The notes beneath the pieces are model-generated. The model had not been told where the DNA came from, did no database searches, and saw only the letters and a program-made list of their open reading frames with translations. The position numbers and the translations under genes were made by a program. Below, one piece after another: positions 26,248-33,193 of a stretch of 40,864 nucleotides of DNA. Source of the stretch: Rhodanobacter glycinis (GTDB lineage Bacteria > Pseudomonadota > Gammaproteobacteria > Xanthomonadales > Rhodanobacteraceae); assembly GCF_900114325.1 (NCBI RefSeq), contig NZ_FOSR01000022.1, positions 1 through 40,864 of the forward strand, read 5' to 3'. The number at the start of each line of letters is the position of its first letter. Position 1 is the first letter of the stretch.

Positions 26248-27587
26248 GGCGTGAGTGCGATCAGTTCAAGCTTGAGTTCGGGGATGCCCGAAGGCACGTA
26301 GATCATGATCGATTGCGATTTCAGCATGCGCTCGTAGAGCGGGCCGCGCGCCTCGACCGCGAAGTAGGTGCTGCCGGGGCGCACCGGGATGGCCGCGGGA
26401 ATCTGCGGCGAATGGCTGAGGCTGACACCGGGGAGCGCCGACAGCACGGCTTTCTCCACGTCGTCGGGGGCGCCGATCTTGAAGCGCACCGGCACCACGC
26501 TGACCAGTTCGGCGGCCGGCATGGCCGCGCCCACGGCGAGATAGAACGCGGACTTCTCGTCGATGCGTTGCGAGTCGATCCGGCCCAGGTGGTACGACGG
26601 GCGAACCTCGGTCAGGCTGATGCCGAAGTAGCGCGCGGAAATCACCGTGTCGATCAGTTCGCGGATGATCTTGAACAGTTTGTCGAAGCCGGGGCCGGGC
26701 TCGGCGTGGTTGTATGCGGGAAGGTCGGAAAGCTGGTGCGCCGGCGAGAACGTCAGCAGCGAGCCGGCCAGCCGCAGCAGTTCCTGGTGCAATCGTTCGG
26801 GTGCCAGGCCCGGATGCTGGTACAGGTGCGCCAGCGCCGCGAATGCGGCATTGGCGGTGTGCAGCAGCCAGAACGAGGCAATGTCACCCGAGCGGAACTC
26901 GATGATGTTTTGCGAGGGTTCGCGATGCAGGCCGATCAGTGCCTGCGCCTTCGCCTGCAGTGCGTCGAGCAGGCGCCGCAGTTGCAGGAACAGGGTGGGT
27001 GATGCGCGCAGGCTTACCGAGGGCGGCACGTAGTGCGCATCGGCCTCGAAGCTGCCGGTGCTGCTGCGGCGCAGCCGGATCAGCGGCACCGTGACGTAGG
27101 CGTCGCGCGACTGATCGTCGGTGAGCAGGCGCACCGATTTCTTCAGGTAGGCCAGCTCCGCTTCCGCGGCGTCGGAATAGACGTCGGCGGTGGCCACGTC
27201 GTTCTGCACGTAACGGGCGGTGGCATCGGTGGCGTCGCGCGCGCAGTTGCCGCCGTATTCCTTCAGCAGCGGCAGGGCGAGATAGATGGTGACTTCCTGC
27301 GTGCCCGGCGGCAGGCTGTCCAGCGAAATCGGCGGCGGCAGTTCGTCGGCATCCGGGGCGGTGTACAGCTCGCCATCGGGGAAGACCACCGACACCTGCA
27401 ACGGGCGCAGCGTGCCGGTCGCCAGGCTCTGGTTGTCGAAACGCAGCTGGCGCACGCCCCAGCCGTACGGGTGCAGCGCCTGGCTGGTCTCGTGCAGACG
27501 CGACTCGTGATAGGCGTCCTGGCGTTGGAAATGTTGCGGGCGAAGGAACAATCCCTCGCCCCAGAATAGCTTGGCTGCTTGACTCAC
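26244..27587 (-). CDS. tssK: T6SS baseplate protein TssK
   Basis: TssK links the baseplate to the membrane complex. This 447-residue protein has the family start KLFWGEGLFLRPQHFQRQD, then YGWGVRQLRFD, PPPISLDSLP and, in the middle, KAQALIGLHREPSQN. The end is GIPELKLELIAL, as in the family. Translation probably begins at GTG 27587 behind a GAGG site at 6-9 bases, giving the usual length (about 445); the frame is open further upstream to 27809 without family similarity. It is coupled to tssL. Confidence 0.93.
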   Translation of the reverse strand: MSQAAKLFWGEGLFLRPQHFQRQDAYHESRLHETSQALHPYGWGVRQLRFDNQSLATGTLRPLQVSVVFPDGELYTAPDADELPPPISLDSLPPGTQEVTIYLALPLLKEYGGNCARDATDATARYVQNDVATADVYSDAAEAELAYLKKSVRLLTDDQSRDAYVTVPLIRLRRSSTGSFEADAHYVPPSVSLRASPTLFLQLRRLLDALQAKAQALIGLHREPSQNIIEFRSGDIASFWLLHTANAAFAALAHLYQHPGLAPERLHQELLRLAGSLLTFSPAHQLSDLPAYNHAEPGPGFDKLFKIIRELIDTVISARYFGISLTEVRPSYHLGRIDSQRIDEKSAFYLAVGAAMPAAELVSVVPVRFKIGAPDDVEKAVLSALPGVSLSHSPQIPAAIPVRPGSTYFAVEARGPLYERMLKSQSIMIYVPSGIPELKLELIALTP

Positions 27588-27708
27588 GTGAGCCTCGTCC
27601 TGATCCGTGGGTTGACGTGGATGCGGGCGACTGCGTGCCGCGCCGATCCATGGCAAGTGCCGTCGGCAAGCGTGGCTTGCAGCACGGCGTGATGGGGCAA
27701 ATGCGCGC

Positions 27709-28392
27709 TCATGAGCCCGGCTTCGGGCAATGCACGGAGGCCAGCGAGCCCGGATTGTCCGGCAGCTCGGTGACCAGCGCGCCGGCCGTGGATGACATTG
27801 CGCAGGCATGCACGCCCAAGGTGATGCCGCTGGCAGTCGAACGCTTCACGTCGTAGGCGAAACGCCAGCGTTGCGCCGCCGGCGCGCGGAAAAGCGCCAC
27901 GAAAGCGAGGTAGCGCGTATCCAGCGGCATGTGTTCGGTGCTGATGTAACGCTGGTCCGGCAGCAGCAGCATCTCGCGACTGTCGATCAGGTCATCGCCC
28001 AGCGCCGCCTGGGTCTTGCTCTTGTCGAGGAAGTCGTCGAACGGTGTCTGCTTGAACCGCTCCAGCGAACGCAGGTGGTACACCTTCACCACCAGCGCCA
28101 GCGCCTTGCGGCTCCGGCCCGCGTTGAGGTTCTGCGCAGTGAAGATGCGCAGGGGCAATTGCTGTTCGGTGGGCGCGGGTGGCGCGGGCTTGGCCAGGCC
28201 GACCGCCTGCATCATCCGCTCGATCGTGCCGGTCGTGGCGTTCGCCTGGGTTGCTGCATCATCGACCTGGCTCGCCGTATTGCTGGCCGACGACGGCATC
28301 GAGCCGCCACTGCTGGCGCAGCCAGCGAGCAGCAGGACCATCGATGCGGCAAGACAGTGAAGGAGGCGGCGGGGAGGGAAGTGCATGTCCAT
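27709..28392 (-). CDS. tssJ: T6SS outer-membrane lipoprotein TssJ
   Basis: TssJ is the outer-membrane lipoprotein that holds TssM. This 227-residue form has a hydrophobic signal and the lipobox LLAGC with Cys25, followed by Ala, which predicts sorting to the outer membrane. The mature domain includes PLRIFTAQNLN and LVVKVYHLRSLERFKQTPFDDFL, matching the TssJ beta-sandwich. It is longer than many TssJ proteins, with an extra Ser/Ala/Thr linker (about 26-75). Start ATG 28392 is chosen; ATG 28386, two codons on, is almost equivalent. About 120 bp separate it from tssK. Confidence 0.88.
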   Translation of the reverse strand: MDMHFPPRRLLHCLAASMVLLLAGCASSGGSMPSSASNTASQVDDAATQANATTGTIERMMQAVGLAKPAPPAPTEQQLPLRIFTAQNLNAGRSRKALALVVKVYHLRSLERFKQTPFDDFLDKSKTQAALGDDLIDSREMLLLPDQRYISTEHMPLDTRYLAFVALFRAPAAQRWRFAYDVKRSTASGITLGVHACAMSSTAGALVTELPDNPGSLASVHCPKPGS

Positions 28393-28756
28393 GTATGCGA
28401 AAAATGTCCGTGGAATTTTCACAGGGAACAGCGCGACGTGTTGTAGTCGATCCCTGACAACGCTGTATGAATCGGGCTCCCCGTGAGTTGCCGTCGATCG
28501 ATTCCGGCCGTGCGCTGCGGGTCTCCTGCACTCTGCAAACGCAGTCGCAGCATCATCATAAAGGCGATGAGTGCAATTTTCTTCATGTTGAAACAACACA
28601 TCGGCAGATTGTGATAACTGGCTTGCGTTTCCGCGGATTGCGGGTTGCATCACCATGCGTACTCGTATAGAAAGTCGGCCGAATACCGTCGCATCTGGAG
28701 CGCCTTTCACGAGGTGCCGCGACGTCGTCAATACGGGATGACATGGAGATTTACCG
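28393..28756. promoter_or_regulatory. divergent T6SS control region
   Basis: These 364 bp lie between tssJ (minus) and the TPR lipoprotein gene (plus) and should hold promoters for both T6SS arms. The middle (28540-28680) is AT-richer than its surroundings. On the plus strand TATAGA (28666-28671) with TTGCAT 15 bp upstream is a candidate, although the spacer is short. I looked for a sigma54 site (GG-N10-GC) and found only a near-match with an 11-base spacing at about 28620. No operator is clear. Confidence 0.4.
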
Positions 28757-29389
28757 GTGAAGATGGCTCACGTACGTGCCGCGATGTTGCCGCTGCTGAT
28801 TCCCGCCTTTGCCGGATGCAGCATGCTGCATCGGTCCAAGACCAAGCCGGTTGCCGTGCATCCCTACGACCAGCTGATGCAGCAGGCCGATGCCCGCTAC
28901 AACGCACAGGATGTCGACGGCGCCAAGGCGCTTTACAGCAAGGCGGCCGCCGCCGACCCCACGCGCGAGAATCCTTGGTATCGCCTCGCCCAGATCAACT
29001 TCGATCAGCAGAACTACGGCCGTGCCATCGTCGATGCGCAGGAAGTGCTGCAACGCAATCCGTCCGACAGCAATGCCGAGAGCATTCTCACCGTGGCGGG
29101 CCTGCGCGTGGCCGTGCAGGCCCTTGGACGCCTGCACGACGAGTCCAATCAGCAAGGGCCGGCGCATGTCGAAGCCGAGAAGCTCGCCGCGAAAATGCGC
29201 GAGACACTCGGCCAGAGCGTGCTGGTACCACCCGAGGCCAAGCCGGTCGAGCGCAAGCCCGTTCGGCGTCGCGTCAGTCGGCATGTCGCGCCGGCACCCC
29301 GTCCCGCAGCGGCTCCCGCTCCTGCGTCCGCTCCATCCGCCCCGGCCAGTGACAACCCGTTCCAGGCATTGCCTGGCGGCAGCCTCTGA
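28757..29389 (+). CDS. TPR lipoprotein at the head of the T6SS tssBC operon
   Basis: This 210-residue exported protein has a short signal with lipobox AFAGC (Cys21, then Ser, suggesting outer membrane). TPR-like repeats at about 38-110 include ALYSKAAAADPTRENPWYRLAQI, and a basic Pro/Ala-rich tail at about 150-205 ends DNPFQALPGG. The start is GTG 28757 behind GGAG. It stands 42 bp before tssB and is probably in that operon. It is not a core Tss protein that I can name; it may help place or stabilise the machine, by position only. Confidence 0.8.
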   Translation: MKMAHVRAAMLPLLIPAFAGCSMLHRSKTKPVAVHPYDQLMQQADARYNAQDVDGAKALYSKAAAADPTRENPWYRLAQINFDQQNYGRAIVDAQEVLQRNPSDSNAESILTVAGLRVAVQALGRLHDESNQQGPAHVEAEKLAAKMRETLGQSVLVPPEAKPVERKPVRRRVSRHVAPAPRPAAAPAPASAPSAPASDNPFQALPGGSL

Positions 29390-29431
29390 CACCGAGCTAC
29401 CCGCTACAGGCCCATCATCGGAGAGATACTC

Positions 29432-29938
29432 ATGGCCAAGAAGGAAAGCATCCAGAAGCGCCTGCAGAAGGTGCGTCCACCTCGTGTTCAGCTGACCTAC
29501 GAGGTGGAGAAGGGCGATGCCATCGAACAGAAGGAACTGCCCTTCGTCGCGGGCGTGCTGGGCGATTTCAGCGGCAACCCCGAACAGGCCCTGCCGCGTC
29601 TGCGCGATCGCAAGTTCGTCAATATCGATCTCGACAATTTCGATGACGTGATGTCGGGCATGGCGCCGCGCGCCACCTACCGCGTGCCCAATACCATCGG
29701 CGGCGAAGGCGAATTCGGCATCGAGCTGAAGTTCAAGTCGATCGACGATTTCCGCCCGGAAGCCGTGGTGCAGCAGGTCGAGCCGTTGCGCAAACTGCTC
29801 GAGGCCCGCAGCAAGCTGGCCGATCTGCGCAACAAGCTGGCCGGCAACGAGAAGCTTGAGGACATCCTCAACGATGTGCTCACCAACACCGAGAAGCTCA
29901 AGCAGCTGGGTGTCGAAGCAGGCGAGGATCAGGCATGA
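29432..29938 (+). CDS. tssB: T6SS contractile sheath small subunit TssB (VipA)
   Basis: TssB forms the contractile sheath with TssC. This 168-residue protein has the family features QLTYEVEKGDAIEQKELPFVAGVLGDFSG, then RDRKFVNIDLDNFDDVM, VEFKFKSIDDFRPE-like FKSIDDFRPE and a helical C-terminus. A GGAGAGATACTC site precedes ATG 29432. It overlaps tssC by four bases (ATGA). Confidence 0.97.
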   Translation: MAKKESIQKRLQKVRPPRVQLTYEVEKGDAIEQKELPFVAGVLGDFSGNPEQALPRLRDRKFVNIDLDNFDDVMSGMAPRATYRVPNTIGGEGEFGIELKFKSIDDFRPEAVVQQVEPLRKLLEARSKLADLRNKLAGNEKLEDILNDVLTNTEKLKQLGVEAGEDQA

Positions 29939-31425
29939 ACACCGAAGCTGCGGGTAGCGCCGTCAAACAGGCCGAAGTCGTCGAAGGCGATGGCCTGCTC
30001 GACCAGATCGTCGAACAGAGCCGCGTCGCCAAGTCCGGCGCAGAACACCAGCGTGCCAAGGACATCATCTCCGAGCTGGCTCGCGAGGTGATGAGCGGCA
30101 CCGTGGTCGTCTCCGACAACCTCAACCGGACCCTCGACGCCCGTGTGGCCGAGCTCGATCAGATGATTTCCGAGCAGCTCAGCGCGGTGATGCATGCCGC
30201 CGAGTTCAAGGCGCTCGAGTCCAGCTGGCGCGGCCTGCATTACCTGTGCGAGCAGACCTCCACCGGCGCCATGATGAAGATCAAGGTGCTCAACGCGTCG
30301 AAGAAGGAACTGAACCGCGACTTCAAGTCCGCGCTCGACTTCGACCAGAGCACGTTGTTCAAGAAGGTCTACGAGGAAGAATTCGGCACCTTCGGCGGTG
30401 CACCGTTCGGGGCCCTGCTGGGCGATTTCCAGATTGGCCGGCAGCCCGAGGACATGTATTTCATGGAGCAGATGTCGCACGTCGCGGCCGCTGCCCATGC
30501 GCCGTTCATTTCCGCGGCCGCGCCCGAATTGATGGGGTTGGAAAGCTTTGCCGACCTTGGCAAGCCGCGCGACCTGGCCAAGGTGTTCGATACGGTCGAA
30601 TACGCCAAGTGGAAATCGCTGCGCGAATCCGAGGACGGGCGCTACGTCGGCCTCACCCTGCCGCGCTTCCTCGGTCGCCTGCCCTACAACCCGAAGGATG
30701 GCACCACGGTCGAGGGTTTCAACTTCGTCGAGGACGTGGACGGCACCGACCACATGAAGTACCTGTGGTGCAACACCGCCTACGCCTTCGGTGCGCGTCT
30801 CACCCACGCCTTCGAAGACTTTGGCTGGTGTGCGGCAATCCGCGGTGTCGAAGGTGGTGGCCTGGTCGAGGACCTGCCCACCCACACCTTCCGCACGGAC
30901 GACGGCGAAGTGGCGCTCAAGTGCCCCACCGAAATTGCCATCACCGACCGTCGCGAGAAGGAACTCAGCGACCTCGGCTTCATCCCGCTGGTGCATTGCA
31001 AGAACACCGATTACGCGGCGTTCTTCGGTGCGCAATCGGTGCAGAAGCCGCGCAAGTACAACACCGATGCGGCCAATGCCAATGCGGCGCTTTCCGCACA
31101 GTTGCAGTACATCTTCGCGGTGTCGCGAGTGGCGCACTACCTGAAGGCGATGATGCGCGACAAGATCGGCAGCTTCGCCTCGACCTCCAGCGTGGAATCG
31201 TTCCTCAACCGCTGGATCACCCAGTATGTACTGCTGGATGACAACGCAACGCAGGAAGCCAAGGCCCAGTTCCCGTTGCGTGAAGCATCCATCCAGGTGT
31301 CGGAGGTGCCGGGCCGCCCCGGTGCCTACCGCGCGGTGGCTTTCCTGCGTCCGCATTACCAGCTCGACGAGCTTTCGGTATCGCTGCGGCTCGTGGCGGA
31401 GCTGCCTTCCTCGGTGAAGAGCTGA
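29935..31425 (+). CDS. tssC: T6SS contractile sheath large subunit TssC (VipB)
   Basis: This 496-residue partner of TssB carries family segments FKALESSWRGLHYL, EEEFGTFGGAPFGALLGDF, LPRFLGRLPY, FGARLTHAFEDFGWCAAIRG and, near the end, an FGAQSVQKPRKY motif. VARYLK-type helix VAHYLKAMMRDKIG follows. Length and order are as in the family. It is translationally coupled to tssB. It is followed by a hairpin before hcp. Confidence 0.97.
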   Translation: MNTEAAGSAVKQAEVVEGDGLLDQIVEQSRVAKSGAEHQRAKDIISELAREVMSGTVVVSDNLNRTLDARVAELDQMISEQLSAVMHAAEFKALESSWRGLHYLCEQTSTGAMMKIKVLNASKKELNRDFKSALDFDQSTLFKKVYEEEFGTFGGAPFGALLGDFQIGRQPEDMYFMEQMSHVAAAAHAPFISAAAPELMGLESFADLGKPRDLAKVFDTVEYAKWKSLRESEDGRYVGLTLPRFLGRLPYNPKDGTTVEGFNFVEDVDGTDHMKYLWCNTAYAFGARLTHAFEDFGWCAAIRGVEGGGLVEDLPTHTFRTDDGEVALKCPTEIAITDRREKELSDLGFIPLVHCKNTDYAAFFGAQSVQKPRKYNTDAANANAALSAQLQYIFAVSRVAHYLKAMMRDKIGSFASTSSVESFLNRWITQYVLLDDNATQEAKAQFPLREASIQVSEVPGRPGAYRAVAFLRPHYQLDELSVSLRLVAELPSSVKS

Positions 31426-31449
31426 TCGCTCCAGCCGAACTGCAAGAAG

Positions 31450-31473
31450 CGCGTACCTCCTGTCGGGTACGCG
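31450..31473 (+). promoter_or_regulatory. hairpin between tssC and hcp
   Basis: cgcgtacc and ggtacgcg form an 8-bp perfect stem around an 8-nt loop, 24 bp after the tssC stop and 45 bp before hcp. It could be an mRNA processing or protection element. Confidence 0.45.
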
Positions 31474-31518
31474 TGAAGTTCCAACCCTCACTATCCACTT
31501 TCCGTCAAGGATGAAATC

Positions 31519-32022
31519 ATGAAGGACATCTACATCAAGTTCGGCAATCCGGCCATCAAGGGTGAATCGCAGGACAAGGATCACCCGCAATGGATCGAGG
31601 CCAGCTCCTGGACCCATCACATCGCGCAGCCGAAGTCGGCCACCGCTTCCACCTCGGGCGGTTTCACTGCCGAGCGTTGCGAGCATGGCGACATGGTGTT
31701 CACCAAGGACATCGACGTGGTCAGCCCGCAGCTGTTCCAGTCGTGCTCCGGCGGCACCACCTTCGACGAGGTGACGATCGATTTCATGCGTGCCGATGGT
31801 GAAGGCAAGCGCGTGAAGTACCTGGAGATCCTGCTGAAGAAGGTCATCGTGGCCAGCGTGACGCCGTCGGTGCAGACCGAAGGCCTGCCCACCGAAACGT
31901 TCGCGCTGAAGTACGCCGCCGTGCAGTGGCGCTACACCCAGCAGAAGATCGGCGGCGGCCAGGGTGGCAGCTCGCAGGGTGCCTGGAGCCTGACCAAGAA
32001 CGACAAGACCTACAACGTCTGA
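31519..32022 (+). CDS. hcp: T6SS inner-tube protein Hcp (TssD)
   Basis: Hcp hexamers stack to form the inner tube and carry small effectors. This 167-residue protein has the family start MKDIYIKFGNPAIKGES, WIEASSWTHH and, in the middle, FTKDIDVVSPQLFQSCSGGTTF, then YLEILLKKVIVASVTPS and YAAVQWRYTQQ. The AAGGATG site lies eight bases upstream. It is flanked by hairpins on both sides. No extended effector domain is fused at the C-terminus. Confidence 0.97.
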   Translation: MKDIYIKFGNPAIKGESQDKDHPQWIEASSWTHHIAQPKSATASTSGGFTAERCEHGDMVFTKDIDVVSPQLFQSCSGGTTFDEVTIDFMRADGEGKRVKYLEILLKKVIVASVTPSVQTEGLPTETFALKYAAVQWRYTQQKIGGGQGGSSQGAWSLTKNDKTYNV

Positions 32023-32037
32023 TCGTTTGACGGATGG

Positions 32038-32067
32038 TGTGGTGTCGCGGTCATCCGCGACACCACA
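32038..32067 (+). promoter_or_regulatory. strong hairpin after hcp
   Basis: A 13-bp perfect stem (32038-32050 and 32055-32067, arm tgtggtgtcgcgg) closes a 4-nt loop tcat, 16 bases after the hcp stop. No T-run follows, so it is not a classic intrinsic terminator. It would protect the hcp 3' end or attenuate read-through into tssE. Confidence 0.7.
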
Positions 32068-32135
32068 TTGATTCGGGCGGAAAGTTTCCGACAGTTCGTC
32101 GGCGGCCCGCCACGGCCCGGCGGAGGAATCGGATC

Positions 32136-32618
32136 ATGAAAGGCTTCGAGCCGAGCCTGCTGGACAAGCTGTTCGATGACGCACCGCGCGAAGCCGCGTA
32201 CGGCATGGTCAAGCGACTGTCGAACGAGGAATTCAAGGATTCGGTGGCGCGTGACGTCGAAGGTCTGCTGAACAACCGCTTCGTGGTGGCCGAGGACGTG
32301 CTCAAGCGCTTCCCCCACTGCCAGCGCTCGCTTGCCACCTATGGCATCCATGATTTCTCCGGACGCAGCCTGGCCAGTTCGGACGACCGTGCGTTCATCT
32401 GTCACTCGCTGGAACTGGCGATATCCCGGCACGAGCCGCGCCTGACCAATGTCCGCGTGCTGCTGGACCAGGGCCAGCGCACCACCGGAGCACTGCGCTT
32501 TTCCATCAGCGCCCTGCTGGTGGTGCACCCATCGCGCGAACCGATCAATTTCGACGCCTTGCTGCAACCCACCACGCTGCAGTACTCGGTCAGTCGCAAC
32601 CGGCGTGCGGCAGCATGA
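32136..32618 (+). CDS. tssE: T6SS baseplate protein TssE (gp25-like)
   Basis: TssE is the gp25-like wedge component of the baseplate. This 160-residue protein has family segments SLLDKLFDDAP, SVARDVEGLLNNRF, LATYGIHDFSGRSL and ISRHEPRLTNVRVLL. I start it at ATG 32136 behind GGAGGAATCG; the longer open frame from 32034 overlaps the hcp hairpin. It is followed closely by the Tlde1-like gene. Confidence 0.94.
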   Translation: MKGFEPSLLDKLFDDAPREAAYGMVKRLSNEEFKDSVARDVEGLLNNRFVVAEDVLKRFPHCQRSLATYGIHDFSGRSLASSDDRAFICHSLELAISRHEPRLTNVRVLLDQGQRTTGALRFSISALLVVHPSREPINFDALLQPTTLQYSVSRNRRAAA

Positions 32619-32649
32619 CCTCGATAGATCACGACAAAGGAGACCAGAC

Positions 32650-33018
32650 ATGACATGGACTTATCATCAATCGACCGGTGTGATCGATCACGATGGGATG
32701 AACGTGGGCACCGGCTATGCGGGCAAGGGAAAGTGCCGCAACGTGCCTCACGCGCAGATCCATTCGAAGGAAGGGCCGTTGCCGCAAGGCCGATATACCA
32801 TCGCTAGCCATTTTGTTGATGACTCGGCCGCCGGCAAGAATTCGCTTCGGCTCACCCACGATTCGAAGAATCGAATGTACGGGCGTTCCCGGTTCCTGAT
32901 TCACGGCGATGATTCCGGGCATGTCGGCGATTCGTCAGAGGGCGGCATCGTTGCCTCCTACAACATTCGCCAGCTGATGTTGCACAGTGGCGACAAGGCT
33001 TTGGTCGTGGTGCCATGA
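32650..33018 (+). CDS. Tlde1/DUF2778-like protein without the expected catalytic Cys
   Basis: This 122-residue protein opens with MTWTYHQSTGVIDHDGMNVG and continues with GPLPQGRYTIAS and RSRFLIHGDDSG (His85), then SSEGGI (95-100). From my knowledge of the T6SS L,D-transpeptidase effector family (Tlde1, DUF2778), the last motif is usually SEGC(I), where Cys is the nucleophile. Here residue 99 is Gly (GGC, 32944-32946), one base from TGC. AAGGAG precedes ATG 32650, so translation is likely strong. It lies in the structural operon between tssE and tssF, is AT-richer than neighbours and is shorter than usual. No signal peptide is seen. It may be an inactivated effector or have a different job. 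Confidence 0.72.
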   Translation: MTWTYHQSTGVIDHDGMNVGTGYAGKGKCRNVPHAQIHSKEGPLPQGRYTIASHFVDDSAAGKNSLRLTHDSKNRMYGRSRFLIHGDDSGHVGDSSEGGIVASYNIRQLMLHSGDKALVVVP

Positions 33019-33193
33019 GATATGGGCTGCGGCCGACCCCGCATTCGGGCTGACACTCGTCATGCGTGGTCGACCAGCCAGGATTTGCCTCGTCCCCCAG
33101 GGTGCTGACAAACGAATATTCCCCCAGGCATCAAAGATCGGAAGTCGAGCCAAGCTGAGGGGCACGCAGGTGTCCGGAAACCCTTGAGAACCC
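33019..33193. other. intergenic gap between Tlde1-like gene and tssF
   Basis: This 175-bp gap has a short open frame (32987-33187, 66 codons) overlapping the end of the Tlde1-like gene. It has no ribosome-binding site, no signal sequence and no recognised similarity. It could be a remnant of an immunity gene, but nothing proves it. The region is AT-richer than the surrounding genes. Confidence 0.35.

Noticed and set aside
28419-28601. Minus-strand small protein with a hydrophobic start (MKKIALIAF...)
   Set aside because: There is no ribosome-binding site, the remainder is unlike a protein, and it occupies the divergent control region upstream of tssJ.
28612-28636. sigma54 site upstream of the tssBC arm
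   Set aside because: GG and GC are separated by 11 bases, not 10, and the remaining consensus is poor.
32987-33187. 66-codon frame after the Tlde1-like gene as an immunity protein
   Set aside because: It overlaps the end of that gene, has no ribosome-binding site or signal peptide and no recognised similarity.
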